Below, piece after piece: positions 16,040 to 24,463 of a DNA stretch of 40,824 nucleotides. A model generated the notes under the pieces. It was given only the letters and a program-made list of their open reading frames with translations. It did no database searches and had not been told where the DNA came from. A program made the translations under genes and the position numbers. Each line of letters starts with the position of its first letter. Position 1 is the first letter of the stretch. Location: positions 1 to 40,824 of IMG/VR virus record IMGVR_UViG_3300050821_003341; one strand, given 5' to 3'. The stretch comes from a virus.

Positions 16040-17434
16040 TTACTGAATAGTCGTGCTATCACCGACTGCTATGATCGCGACCGTATCGTCTGAGTTACTA
16101 ATCGCTACCGTATCCTCGACGCCGGTAATCGATAGACTGTCTTCGACACTGGTAATGGTGAGAGTGTCAGGAGTCGATGTGTTAGTGATGCTTACGGAAT
16201 CTTCAACTACGCTGATTTTCACTGTGTCTTCGACCGCTTGGATCGTAATGTCGTCGTGTGGTATGACGTTATGGATAATCCGAGCTGTTACTAACTGAGC
16301 GACACCGGTAAGAGTTAGGGTCGCCGCTAACTGATTGATAGAAACATTATTCAAGATAGCCAGCGTTTGAGTACGACCAGTGAAGGTTAGCGTTGCGGCA
16401 GATTGGGCAATAGTGGCGTTCACGATAAGAGCAACCGCTTGCGTATTGCCAGTAAAAGTCAAAGTAGCGTGGGTCTGGGTAATACTGGCGTCTTGGATAG
16501 AAGCAACGGCTTGTGTGCCACCACTGAATGTCAGTGTGACTGCTGCCTGAGCGACCTGAACATCTTGAACAGTAGCAACTGTCTGGGTATTACCGGTAAG
16601 CGTCAGGGTGGCGTGTGCCTGAGTGATTGCGACATTATTCACCGTGGCGATAGTTTGGGTGCCGCCCGTAAGCGTCAGGGTGGCGGCAGATTGGGCAATA
16701 GTGGTATTTATCTTCGCTGTTTGTGTATTACCTGTGAAGGTAAGAGTTGCGGCAGATTGCGTGATTGCTACGTTGTTAATTGTTGCAAACGCTTGTGTGC
16801 CACCGGTAAGGGTGAGAGTAGCGGCTACTTGAGTAACAGAAGCATTAACACCACTACTAGCAGCGAGAAGTTCAACGGTGTAACAACCCCAACCGCTAGA
16901 AGTTCCACCAACTGATTCCGTCGTCAGTGACCAAGAGGAGACGCCACCATTCGTATCATGAACACCAACCTCACCTGTTGTTATCTGGCTATCTCGATTG
17001 GTCATTCCTGTTGGTGCTACGTCGATAGTTGTATTCGTGGAACGATGACCACCTAATCCAGCCACCCAAGAGCTACCATCCGTAACACTCATCGTTAATG
17101 CACCATAGCTCACAGTCGTACCGGTATTAGTAACCACAGCATGACCGCCAACGGGAGTAGTATTATTAACACCTCTATAAACTTCAAATACCGTATTCGT
17201 GGCATTCGTAAAAGTACCACTAACAAGCGATGTTCCAGTGGCTATTTGATAAGCACAAAGGCTACCAGCCGAGTTTGTAGTTACTGTATTAAGTGATGTC
17301 CACCCACCAGGAAGAGTTGGTGTAGAGTTCGATCCACTACGAAATGAATAAACGAGAACTACATCACCAGATTGAATACCGGTGATAGTTCCACCGCTAG
17401 CGTTTTTTGCAGTAGTGACAAACGAGATAGCCAT
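16040..17434 (-). CDS. Repeat-built tail fibre / adhesin
   Basis: 464 residues. The N-terminal 190 residues form a beta-rich domain of the kind found at the start of phage fibres or surface adhesins (YSFRSGSNSTPTLPGGWTSL). Next come eight tandem units of 23-24 residues (about 196-385) with the core ITQSAATLTFTGNTQ, alternating GGTQ and GNTQ ends. The last 70 residues switch to a shorter repeat, V(E/D)D(T/S)(V/L)xI about every 8 residues. Such repeats make long beta-fibrous shafts. It is encoded between small structural genes and the internal proteins; a host-contact fibre is the best guess. No catalytic motif seen. Confidence 0.6.
   Translation of the reverse strand: MAISFVTTAKNASGGTITGIQSGDVVLVYSFRSGSNSTPTLPGGWTSLNTVTTNSAGSLCAYQIATGTSLVSGTFTNATNTVFEVYRGVNNTTPVGGHAVVTNTGTTVSYGALTMSVTDGSSWVAGLGGHRSTNTTIDVAPTGMTNRDSQITTGEVGVHDTNGGVSSWSLTTESVGGTSSGWGCYTVELLAASSGVNASVTQVAATLTLTGGTQAFATINNVAITQSAATLTFTGNTQTAKINTTIAQSAATLTLTGGTQTIATVNNVAITQAHATLTLTGNTQTVATVQDVQVAQAAVTLTFSGGTQAVASIQDASITQTHATLTFTGNTQAVALIVNATIAQSAATLTFTGRTQTLAILNNVSINQLAATLTLTGVAQLVTARIIHNVIPHDDITIQAVEDTVKISVVEDSVSITNTSTPDTLTITSVEDSLSITGVEDTVAISNSDDTVAIIAVGDSTTIQ
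16290..16850 (-). repeat. Eight tandem ~70-bp repeats inside the fibre gene
   Basis: The DNA coding the ITQSAATLTFTGNTQ-type units is itself repetitive: blocks such as gccgcaactcttacctt (minus) recur every 69-72 bases. These would allow slippage or recombination to lengthen or shorten the fibre. Confidence 0.7.
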
Positions 17435-17464
17435 CGGGGTTTACCCTTCCTAGGCTAAACCCTA

Positions 17465-17917
17465 TTAACTTGAGGCTGCGTTGAATACGCCGTTAGTTGC
17501 ATCCCAGGTAATGACAAATGTGCCACCGCCTGAAGCTGTTTGTGTACCGCCGAAGTCAATGTGAGCGATCGGACTCCCCGAGACGACATATAGTTTGGCG
17601 GCTACGGCTGAGAAGCCAGCACCAGTAGTTGTCCAGGTGGTTGTGCCGGCGCTACCACCACCGAAAGCGCCAGTGATTTTACAAAGTTGAGGGGTTACGG
17701 TTGCGGCGCTAAGCGTTCGAGTGCCGACCGCTCCACCGCCTGTGGTGTAACCGTTCGCTGAGGCAACTTCGGTTCCACTCGTCGTATAAGCTGCATCACC
17801 GTGTGTGAAGGTTGATGCGCTAAACAACGCACAGTTCACCGTGTCGGCCGTCCAACTGTTCGCCTTACTTAAAAACCCGTTAATGATCGCATCATACAGA
17901 TGTGTAACAACTGCCAT
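17465..17917 (-). CDS. Phage minor structural protein
   Basis: 150 residues. Opens MAVVTHLYDAIINGFLSKANSWTADTVNCALFSAS and ends with IDFGGTQTASGGGTFVITWDATNGVFNA. This is the pattern of a widespread small phage structural family (head decoration, tail or fibre-associated): an N-terminal strand-helix, repeated short strands, then IGYVDFG..Q and a final TITW strand. It lies between the fibre gene and the 74-residue gene. The precise place in the virion is unknown. Confidence 0.6.
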   Translation of the reverse strand: MAVVTHLYDAIINGFLSKANSWTADTVNCALFSASTFTHGDAAYTTSGTEVASANGYTTGGGAVGTRTLSAATVTPQLCKITGAFGGGSAGTTTWTTTGAGFSAVAAKLYVVSGSPIAHIDFGGTQTASGGGTFVITWDATNGVFNAASS

Positions 17918-17919
17918 GA

Positions 17920-18144
17920 CTAGACTCCTTCCTTAAATAATTCTTTTAATCGGTCTTGTTCAAGCTCTTCGGGAGTTCTAGGCGTTGCTATAGGGACATT
18001 GATATGGACACTAATTTTAGGGAATCCATCTTCATCAGTCTCACCGTGGTCGGTTGTTGATACTTGACCTTTAATTGTGGAGATGCTGCCATCTTCATTT
18101 GTTACTGTGAACTCTTTTTCTTCTACGGTTGTATTCTCAGCCAT
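17920..18144 (-). CDS. Small acidic hypothetical protein
   Basis: 74 residues, rich in Glu, Asp and Thr. It reads as a short beta strand (EFTVTNEDGSISTIKGQVST) then a charged helix (TPEELEQDRLKELFKEGV). It has a good Shine-Dalgarno (AGGAGAA) and lies 2 bases before the next structural gene, so it is probably real. Not recognised; perhaps a chaperone or minor virion component. Confidence 0.6.
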   Translation of the reverse strand: MAENTTVEEKEFTVTNEDGSISTIKGQVSTTDHGETDEDGFPKISVHINVPIATPRTPEELEQDRLKELFKEGV

Positions 18145-18155
18145 ATTGTTCTCCT

Positions 18156-18506
18156 TTAGCTTGTTGCTACTTTATAGTCGGCCGTGACTTTAATCTTGCC
18201 GGTATCTTCGAGCACCGTCCCATCGGCCAAAACTGCTTGAATACCAACGAAGTAGGTATTTGGGGCGATGCGTGTTTGGGTCGCCGACAGGACGATGCGC
18301 GACTGACCTAGGGTGGGGTTAGTAAACGACGTGATGGGCGTGATGTTGATTGCTGCATCGGTATCATCCGATGGGTCTTTGTCTGTGGTGAACGCACAAA
18401 AGACCGAACCACCGGTCAGGTCGTACGGTGTTCCATCTTTCTGTTTGAATGTAACGTTGATTGCTCGGGTGTTACCACGCACAAGCTGTGCAAGCTCGAA
18501 TGACAT
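18156..18506 (-). CDS. Baseplate-type Ig-like protein (BppU N-terminal-like)
   Basis: 116 residues forming a single immunoglobulin-like beta sandwich: RGNTRAINVTFKQKDGTPYDLTGG, then IVLSATQTRIAPNTYFVGIQAVLADGTVLEDTGKIKV. The opening 'xGDT..I.....QkDGtpvDLTGg' is the pattern of BppU-type N-terminal domains of phage baseplate or fibre proteins, here standing alone. It probably joins fibres to the virion. Confidence 0.55.
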   Translation of the reverse strand: MSFELAQLVRGNTRAINVTFKQKDGTPYDLTGGSVFCAFTTDKDPSDDTDAAINITPITSFTNPTLGQSRIVLSATQTRIAPNTYFVGIQAVLADGTVLEDTGKIKVTADYKVATS

Positions 18507-18516
18507 GAGTAACCTC

Positions 18517-18789
18517 CTAGCGCCAACTGACGGTTATATCTGATGCGCCAGCCGTGACGATGGTGAGGCCAGTGACAAAGGATACATCGTAGTTAAACGT
18601 CTGTTCGACAACCGATGCCTTGAGCGTGCCTATCTTCGTGCCAGATCCGGTGGTGCTGTCATAAATGGTGATCGTGCCAGCCGCGGTTGTATTGACTGTG
18701 ATCGATTCCAACACGCCAGAACCCGTCTTGATAGTCGTCGTCGTAGCGGTGGTAATATTCGTATAATTGAATGGTGCGAGTGATGACAT
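18517..18789 (-). CDS. Small beta-rich structural protein
   Basis: 90 residues, mostly Thr, Ser, Val and Ile in alternating patterns (TATTTTIKTGSGVLESITVNTTAAGTITIYD), with few charged residues. This is a common phage structural type with a single beta sandwich. It ends near the 116-residue gene and follows a structured intergenic rod at 18821-18884. Not named. Confidence 0.55.
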   Translation of the reverse strand: MSSLAPFNYTNITTATTTTIKTGSGVLESITVNTTAAGTITIYDSTTGSGTKIGTLKASVVEQTFNYDVSFVTGLTIVTAGASDITVSWR

Positions 18790-18820
18790 AGTCTTTTCCT
18801 CTATTACGTTTGTTATGGGA

Positions 18821-18884
18821 GGCCGGTGCGCGTTCTGGCTTCGTGCTTATCCAGTCACGAGCGACGCGAGTTTTGCCACCGGCC
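18821..18884 (-). other. Nested three-stem RNA rod between structural genes
   Basis: Three nested perfect stems: GGCCGGTG/CACCGGCC (18821-18828 with 18877-18884), CGCG/CGCG (18829-18832 with 18865-18868) and TCGTG/CACGA (18841-18845 with 18856-18860). No T-tract follows on either strand, so it is not an ordinary terminator. It could stabilise or cleave the late mRNA between the 119- and 90-residue genes. All pairs are Watson-Crick, so they do not show which strand is used. Confidence 0.6.
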
Positions 18885-18900
18885 CCGAGTTAGATCGGCA

Positions 18901-19260
18901 TTACGCTGCGCGTGTTGCCGTACCGCTGATACGGGTGACCATCCAGCCGTTGACACCATCACCAACCAATTGGACAAATGATCCTGCTGGTTGAGTGGTG
19001 AAGATCAACGCTTTGTTGTCTGCACTAGTGAAGCCGTTACCCATGATCTTGTCGACCGAACCCGGCGCGACGGTAACCGTCAGACCTGGTTTGCCAACGC
19101 GGATGATGTAGCTGTAACCGACAACTGTTGCTGGAAGTGTCACTGTTGCTGTAGCGGTGACATTTTGGACAACGCCACAGTCACCTTCAGCAAGCGTTTT
19201 GCCGGCGCCGGTAACAGTCGCAGATTCGTTATACCCGAAGGCTTCGAGATTTACTGCCAT
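18901..19260 (-). CDS. Structural protein, decoration-like
   Basis: 119 residues, beta-rich, opening MAVNLEAFGYNESATVTGAGKTLAEGDCG and continuing with regular strands (TATVTLPATVVGYSYIIRV, LTVTVAPGS). The style resembles short decoration or adhesin heads in phages. It lies between the 93-residue and 90-residue genes on the late transcript. Function inferred from place and composition only. Confidence 0.55.
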   Translation of the reverse strand: MAVNLEAFGYNESATVTGAGKTLAEGDCGVVQNVTATATVTLPATVVGYSYIIRVGKPGLTVTVAPGSVDKIMGNGFTSADNKALIFTTQPAGSFVQLVGDGVNGWMVTRISGTATRAA

Positions 19261-19263
19261 ATA

Positions 19264-19545
19264 CTATTCTCCGTTCTCTGATGAGTCGGTAGCAGGGTCA
19301 GTATCAACTTCGTCTTCGACATCTTGCTCTAGTTCTGGATCGACATCGGATTCGTCGTCAGCGACAGACTGCGCAAGCGCGGCCTGGCGCTCGGCCAGTT
19401 CCTTCTCAACCAGTTCGTCAAGATTGCCTTCTCGCACGGCGTCTTTCATCCGATTGATTTCCTCCTGCTCACGCAGGTGTCGGAAGTAGTTATACTTGGC
19501 TGCCGACCGTACCTCATCAAGGTGGTTAGGTTTTTTATTACTCAT
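19264..19545 (-). CDS. Small acidic helical protein
   Basis: 93 residues, a charged helix (about 12-60: AAKYNYFRHLREQEEINRMKDAVREGNLDELVEKELAERQAALA) then a Glu/Asp-rich disordered tail. It directly follows the major capsid gene. Such proteins can be minor capsid or assembly factors. Not recognised. Confidence 0.55.
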   Translation of the reverse strand: MSNKKPNHLDEVRSAAKYNYFRHLREQEEINRMKDAVREGNLDELVEKELAERQAALAQSVADDESDVDPELEQDVEDEVDTDPATDSSENGE

Positions 19546-19576
19546 GTGAAGACTCCTTTAAAACTTTGGTTAGTGA

Positions 19577-20419
19577 CTACGCAGTCTTGTGGATTGCGAT
19601 AACACCTGTCTTGTTCGTATCGACAAACGCGTCGTAACGGTGTCGGTACTCAAGCAGGTAGCCGCTGACACCCGGAGGGTTATCGTGCAGCGTGTAGTCG
19701 ACCAATTTCTCAGGAGCGATACATGCGATCGGGTGAGAAATAAATAGGTCAACGTTGCTTGGCATACGGCTTGATGGAACAACGACAAGTTTGACGCCAT
19801 CAACGGTGCCAAGGTCGCCACTATCGTGCTTACCCTGACCAGCTTCAGAAGCGAGGATGAATCCACTTTGCTTCAGGAAGTTGTAGTAAGCAGCCGTCAG
19901 AGCAGCCACGCGGCCGTTCTCAGGAGCTTCTTGGTCAGTGATGTTAGCGGTCATAGCGGTGAACTGCGTGTAAGCGTTTGAGCTTGTCGTAGCACCAGTT
20001 GTGAAGCCAGTTAAGTTGTAGCGGCTTGCCGTTTCACCAGCGGTTTCAATGGTCTGGAAGATGTAAGTGTCCATTTCAGGAACAAGTACGTTCTTCGTTG
20101 CTTGTGCCAGGTATGCTCCTGGTTTGCGGATTTCCATTGAATCCTGGAAGTTCTTTTTGTCAATGGTTTTACTCCATGAACGGTCACGAACCAGTGTCCA
20201 CGTCTGTTGAGTGTCCTCAACCTCAGTTGGGTTACCGTATTTGTTCGCTGTACCGTTAACGTCGTAATCACCGATCGTCGGGTCAACTAATGTTGAAGCG
20301 ATGACTTGGTTTACACCGTCCCAAGAATAGTCGGTGTTAGTAAAAGCACTCGACTTTTTCTCGGCTTTCAGAATGTTCGATAGTTTAGTATCGAACTTCG
20401 AGGCAAGGTTTACTGCCAT
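19577..20419 (-). CDS. Major capsid protein (HK97-like)
   Basis: 280 residues. A helical N-terminal arm (ASKFDTKLSNILKAEKK), then alternating strands and helices, with a conserved-looking RDRSWSKTIDKKNFQDS loop, an LYNFLKQSGFILASEAGQG-like helix and a C-terminal strand-rich stretch (SNVDLFISHPIACIAPEK). The length and its place directly after the scaffold identify it as the coat protein. Probably the HK97 fold common to tailed phages; no protease gene is nearby. Confidence 0.75.
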   Translation of the reverse strand: MAVNLASKFDTKLSNILKAEKKSSAFTNTDYSWDGVNQVIASTLVDPTIGDYDVNGTANKYGNPTEVEDTQQTWTLVRDRSWSKTIDKKNFQDSMEIRKPGAYLAQATKNVLVPEMDTYIFQTIETAGETASRYNLTGFTTGATTSSNAYTQFTAMTANITDQEAPENGRVAALTAAYYNFLKQSGFILASEAGQGKHDSGDLGTVDGVKLVVVPSSRMPSNVDLFISHPIACIAPEKLVDYTLHDNPPGVSGYLLEYRHRYDAFVDTNKTGVIAIHKTA

Positions 20420-20446
20420 ACGAGTAGTGTCCTTTCATTACGGACT

Positions 20447-21265
20447 CTAACTCCACTTGGCTACCTCTGCATCAAACCCATCCATGATTTCATCTTTCTT
20501 GGCAGGTTTTGGCGAACGGCTTGGAACGACGTCAGTCCGAGACTTTTGCTTGGACTTACTGGTCGTCTGCTGCCGTGCTCCGACAGCGGTAAGTTTGCGG
20601 AACGAGTCTGCTTTAGCTTGTAAATATTGGAGCACGTCGCCTTTAATCTCGACAGGTTGTTTATGCTGATCCCAAGTAACTTTGCTTTCCAGGAACTCAA
20701 GGTAGGCATCATTCAATGCTTCTTTGAACTCTGGTGAGCCTTTAGTTAGTTCGGGAATCGCAGCCACCGCTTTATCAAGACCAGTTTCGATCTTAGAGGT
20801 GTTGCGTTCAATCTTGCCGATATAGGCTTCGAGTCGGACTTCGCGCAAAGCGCGGTCAGTGTCATCCTTCGAATCATTGAGGTACTGATCGTAACTCTTC
20901 TGAATCTCAGCTTCGTTGGCCTGTCGCTGCGCCTGGCGCTGCTTGAATGCTTCTTCAGCTGATTTTGGTTTGCCACCGTCCTCTGAGGCCGTGCTGTCCT
21001 CAGTGGCATCTGACTCTTCCACATCATCTGTCGATTCTTCCGTGTCATCATCATTGGACTCGGTGGCCGCCTCGTCGTCAGTTGATTCGTCGGACTCATC
21101 AGTTTCTTCAGCATCGTTATCGTCGTCTACGTCGAACGTTGTGTCGTCGTTTTCGAGATCAGCGGCTGCGTCAGTCTCTTGAGTGTCCTCGTTAGTTGTT
21201 GTGGTTGCTTCCGTTGATGGGCCAGCATCGTCGGTTGCGGGTATGGCTGTATCTGGTACAGGCAT
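20447..21265 (-). CDS. Scaffolding protein
   Basis: 272 residues. Residues 20-105 are extraordinarily acidic (Asp/Glu/Ser/Thr runs such as DVDDDNDAEETDESDESTDD), followed by a basic and helical section (AFKQRQAQRQANEAEIQKSYDQYL) and a basic C-terminus (TTSKSKQKSRTDVVPSR). An acidic start and a helical basic end are hallmarks of phage scaffolds, which guide capsid assembly and then leave. It lies directly before the major capsid gene. It begins immediately after the structured element 21266-21609. Confidence 0.7.
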   Translation of the reverse strand: MPVPDTAIPATDDAGPSTEATTTTNEDTQETDAAADLENDDTTFDVDDDNDAEETDESDESTDDEAATESNDDDTEESTDDVEESDATEDSTASEDGGKPKSAEEAFKQRQAQRQANEAEIQKSYDQYLNDSKDDTDRALREVRLEAYIGKIERNTSKIETGLDKAVAAIPELTKGSPEFKEALNDAYLEFLESKVTWDQHKQPVEIKGDVLQYLQAKADSFRKLTAVGARQQTTSKSKQKSRTDVVPSRSPKPAKKDEIMDGFDAEVAKWS

Positions 21266-21609
21266 AATTATTCTCCTTCTGTACTGTTGGAGGCCGTACG
21301 GGCCATGCTATTAAAGGTTGCTAACCATGCAGTTTAGAGTCGTGCTAGACCTGGCTTTGGAGTAAGCCGGATCGACTGCCGATTTGGGAAGCAGCCGATC
21401 TAGTTCACTCCAATTGATTCACATCTCTTAACCACGGCTACGCGGCTGGTACGGTAGATAACAAGAGGAAACACCTGTTTGTTTTATAACTATAAAGAGG
21501 GTTGTATGCCGACATTAGTCGTGGATACGAAACGTGAATTGGTAAGGTGCAGAGGCTTTTGACGTAAGCCTGGTGGATCGTCGGGAGTCTCCGCGACGAC
21601 CCAGCAGGG
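21266..21609 (-). ncRNA. Candidate structured RNA D, in the virion operon
   Basis: 344 bases with no credible gene between the 78-residue gene and scaffold. It holds strong long-range helices: TTGGAGT/ACTCCAA (21357-21363 with 21407-21413) enclosing a 10-bp stem (21370-21379 with 21391-21400); a 7-bp stem (21577-21583 with 21594-21600); AGGCTT/AAGCCT (21553-21558 with 21566-21571); and GGTT/AACC (21316-21326). Two of these stems need one G-U pair to be complete, and the pair works only if the minus strand is the RNA, which is the direction of the operon. It could be a separate RNA, or an mRNA leader for scaffold. I match it to no known family. Confidence 0.65.
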
Positions 21610-21846
21610 TCACTTCAACCGTTTGCCGTGCCGGTGATGCGGATGCCCGGCTCCTTCACAGGAGATGAACATGCCGCGGTCGATCCAGTTGTGCGGTTGC
21701 TTCTTCGGGATACTGTCGAGGTGAACAGTGCCGACCGATGAGTTGATGTACTGTTGCGCCGCTTGATCAATCGGGATTTCTTGCTCAGCGGCGAGACGTT
21801 CAATCTGAAGGTCGACGGCAGTCTTGGTTTGCTCTTGATCGCTCAT
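21610..21846 (-). CDS. Small hypothetical protein
   Basis: 78 residues, mixed charge, with a helical AVDLQIERLAAEQEIPIDQAAQQYI segment and a C-terminal His/Gly/Arg-rich end (SCEGAGHPHHRHGKRLK). It starts in an ATGA overlap with the 114-residue gene upstream and lies directly before RNA D. Not recognised. Confidence 0.55.
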   Translation of the reverse strand: MSDQEQTKTAVDLQIERLAAEQEIPIDQAAQQYINSSVGTVHLDSIPKKQPHNWIDRGMFISCEGAGHPHHRHGKRLK

Positions 21847-22187
21847 TGGTTGTCTCCCTTCTTCCTTGACGCAGCCTTGGGCTCACGCAGGATGTTGTTG
21901 ATTTGCGTCTGAACGGTGACGATGAACCGGTAGTTGCGCTCACGGACGTCGAGTAGAACTTCCAGTTCCTTTTGTGGGTAGCGCGCGCGGTCGAGGACAA
22001 GGTCACCGAGATCAGTGATTTTGGCCTTCTCGTGTTCCAACACTTGGTTGATCAAGATGGTCGCTGGTTCTACTCGCTGTCGCTTGGCCTTTTTGTCGGC
22101 CTGTTCTTTGGCCTTCTGAAGTTGCGTGGCCCGCGACGACGCGCTAGTGATGCCGGTGTAGAGGTATGAATCATCACGCTCGGTCAT
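21843..22187 (-). CDS. Coiled-coil protein
   Basis: 114 residues, nearly all helical and charged (SSRATQLQKAKEQADKKAKRQRVE, then DLVLDRARYPQKELEVLLDVRERNYRF), ending in a basic tail. It is coupled by ATGA overlaps to the portal gene upstream and to the 78-residue gene downstream. Possibly a portal-associated or assembly factor; not recognised. Confidence 0.55.
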   Translation of the reverse strand: MTERDDSYLYTGITSASSRATQLQKAKEQADKKAKRQRVEPATILINQVLEHEKAKITDLGDLVLDRARYPQKELEVLLDVRERNYRFIVTVQTQINNILREPKAASRKKGDNQ

Positions 22188-24388
22188 TTCGCTGCTCCCC
22201 CACTACGCGCTCGTTGTAAGCCAGACAGGATCTCTTCTGGTGGATAGCCCTGGAGCTCGGCGGCACGCATAGCTTTGGCTTCGGGTTCGGAGGCGCTGAA
22301 CTTCGTCATCAGGCCTTGGATGATGTCTGCTTCGCTTGATGGCGTCTGGGCTGATTGTGGTTTGGCTGCAGGCGTTTTGGACGCTGTTTTGGCCGTCTGG
22401 GTAGCTGCTGGCGGCGTTTGTGGCTTCGTGGCGGCGTGTTGCTTAGTGACGACGCCTGCCGTGTCGACAGCGGCCTTGTGGGCGTCAATCAGCTCGTTTG
22501 GCGTTGGCGCACTGGAGGTGTCAGCCTTGATGCCAACTTGAGCTAGCGCCTGGGCGCGCTCATCCGGTTTGAGGTCACCAGGTTTCCACTGAACGGTTTC
22601 ACCAAGCGTCTTCGGTTGCTGCTGTTGATTCTGCTGATCTTGCGCACCGGCCGGCGCCGCAGCTTGTTGCTGCTCCATCTGTGCTTTCTCTTCCGGCTGA
22701 ATATCTTGCAGGATCTTGTCGTTATCGGTTGCGAGACTGATGATCTCGCTAAACAGTTCGCCGGGATCAAGCTTCTTGCTACCAATAATGATTGGCTGCG
22801 GGCTGGCAATGAGTTGCATGTTCTGTGGGTTAGTCAACATCTCGGCAACACTCGTCAGACCATCGAGCTTTTGCTTGTCGTCTTGCGTCTTGTCGTCTGA
22901 TGGATCAATCTCGCACTCAAAGGTGGCGCGGGCGTTGTCCCAGATGACTTCGAGTTGGTTGGTTGGTTGGTTGTTCTCGTCAAGTGGGAACTGCAGACCA
23001 GCTTTCATGAGTCGGTCGCGCTCTTCGTCGTCGAGCTTGAGAAGATCGGTGCCTTGCATGTTGGCGAAGTGGATGTTGATCATGCTGCGGATCAAGGCGT
23101 CGAGCGTCAGGTAGAAGTTGTCTTTAAAGTCTTCGTCGTCGATGGACAGACTCTCTTGTGCCGCCTTGACGCCTTGTGGTGTCTTGCTTTGAGTTGGATC
23201 ACCAGCTTCCGACGAGACGCTGGTGTCGCCCGTTGGAATGAGTTTGTTCAGTGATGACTGGTACATCTCGACGCGGTTCGGCAATGCTTCGTACAAGTTG
23301 CTGCTGAGTTCCAGGCGCTCCACGTCGGCCGCACCGATAATCCACTGGGCGTCTTGCTCGTACACCATTGAATCGAGGTCGGTGTTGCTCATGTCGCCAC
23401 CAACCTTGACTGGAGGGCGAAGACCTATCTGTGTCGCCAACACGTCTGCCTGGCGCATGTAGTCGAGGACGTTTTGCGTGCCGCCGGCCAGCTTGACGAT
23501 ACCGACACCGTAAGGATTGATGAAATCCTGGTAGCAGTAGAGCATGTGGATTTGCATGTCACCCGATGGATCTTGGTTCGACCACTGGCGAACTGGTTCG
23601 CGTTCGTTGTTGTAATACATGAAGAACGGAGCATCGACGCCGCGCTGTTGCGTGACAATGAACTTGATGCCTGATGGTTTGAGCGAGGCGTTCTCGTTGA
23701 AGTCGTTGTGTGACTCGCGCTGCTCACGAGTGTCTTCCTCGGCGTCGGCGAGCGCTTGCTTTAACAGAGGGATGTTCCACTTGTTGTAGCTGTCATCGTC
23801 TTCATCCTTGCCAGTCTTCTTGTCTTTGGTTTCTTCTTCGGCGCGATCGATCAGGTTGCGCACTTGCTGCTTGGTAAAGTAAATCTCCCAAAAGAGAAGG
23901 TCGCTGTCGTAGTCACTCACCTTGCCTGGCTCGAACTTGACGTCTTGCGGTTGGGCAACGATAAAGTCAGCGCCTTCGTAGTTGCCGCGTTCAACGAACA
24001 GAGTGATCAGCGGGACTGAGCCGTAGATAGCAGCCTTGCGCACAGCGTCTTTGAGCTTGCGGAAAAACGGTGCTTGGCTGTTGGCGTTTGGAACGATCTG
24101 CTTGTTCCAGACAATATTGGCCAGCTCCGATACCCACGCATCGTCGCAATCGAGCGCCTTGAACTTGACATCCAGATTGCTGCTGACGATGCGTTTTGGC
24201 AACTTGTATAGGGCAGCGGCCAGTGAGCCGTCGTTGACCTCTGGTAGTGAAGGATCGAGATCAGCAATCAGCTCGTTGTCGGCGAGCCGTTCGAACTCCT
24301 GGTAGTTCCGACGCCAGATGATGGACTCTTCATGAGACTTCGTGAAGAGCTTATAGATTTCATCAGTGTCGGTTATAAACTCTGGCAT
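22184..24388 (-). CDS. Portal protein
   Basis: 734 residues, of the size of large portals such as P22's. Helical and acidic in the core; a region with LPKRIVSSNLDVKFKALD and YGSVPLITLFVERG, and later a helix run ALIRSMINIHFANMQGTDLLKL. The last 180 residues are Gln, Ala, Pro and Thr-rich (disordered or a coiled-coil barrel extension). The place between TerL-linked small genes and scaffold, and the large size, identify the portal, the ring through which DNA enters and leaves. The assignment is by size and order, not by a signature motif. Confidence 0.7.
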   Translation of the reverse strand: MPEFITDTDEIYKLFTKSHEESIIWRRNYQEFERLADNELIADLDPSLPEVNDGSLAAALYKLPKRIVSSNLDVKFKALDCDDAWVSELANIVWNKQIVPNANSQAPFFRKLKDAVRKAAIYGSVPLITLFVERGNYEGADFIVAQPQDVKFEPGKVSDYDSDLLFWEIYFTKQQVRNLIDRAEEETKDKKTGKDEDDDSYNKWNIPLLKQALADAEEDTREQRESHNDFNENASLKPSGIKFIVTQQRGVDAPFFMYYNNEREPVRQWSNQDPSGDMQIHMLYCYQDFINPYGVGIVKLAGGTQNVLDYMRQADVLATQIGLRPPVKVGGDMSNTDLDSMVYEQDAQWIIGAADVERLELSSNLYEALPNRVEMYQSSLNKLIPTGDTSVSSEAGDPTQSKTPQGVKAAQESLSIDDEDFKDNFYLTLDALIRSMINIHFANMQGTDLLKLDDEERDRLMKAGLQFPLDENNQPTNQLEVIWDNARATFECEIDPSDDKTQDDKQKLDGLTSVAEMLTNPQNMQLIASPQPIIIGSKKLDPGELFSEIISLATDNDKILQDIQPEEKAQMEQQQAAAPAGAQDQQNQQQQPKTLGETVQWKPGDLKPDERAQALAQVGIKADTSSAPTPNELIDAHKAAVDTAGVVTKQHAATKPQTPPAATQTAKTASKTPAAKPQSAQTPSSEADIIQGLMTKFSASEPEAKAMRAAELQGYPPEEILSGLQRARSGGAAK

Positions 24389-24392
24389 TACA

Positions 24393-24423
24393 ATCGTCGA
24401 TCCTTTTAAGCAGGGTCGACGAT
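24393..24423. other. Hairpin over the portal leader
   Basis: ATCGTCGA/TCGACGAT arms (24393-24400 with 24416-24423) form an 8-bp hairpin just upstream of the portal ATG; its base reaches the AAAGGA Shine-Dalgarno. On the minus strand the stem carries a TCGACCCTGC block that also occurs upstream of the adaptor gene (near 9472-9482, one base different outside it). Confidence 0.4.
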
Positions 24424-24463
24424 CCGGTAAACTGCCTTATTAGTTAGAATGATAACACACGTA

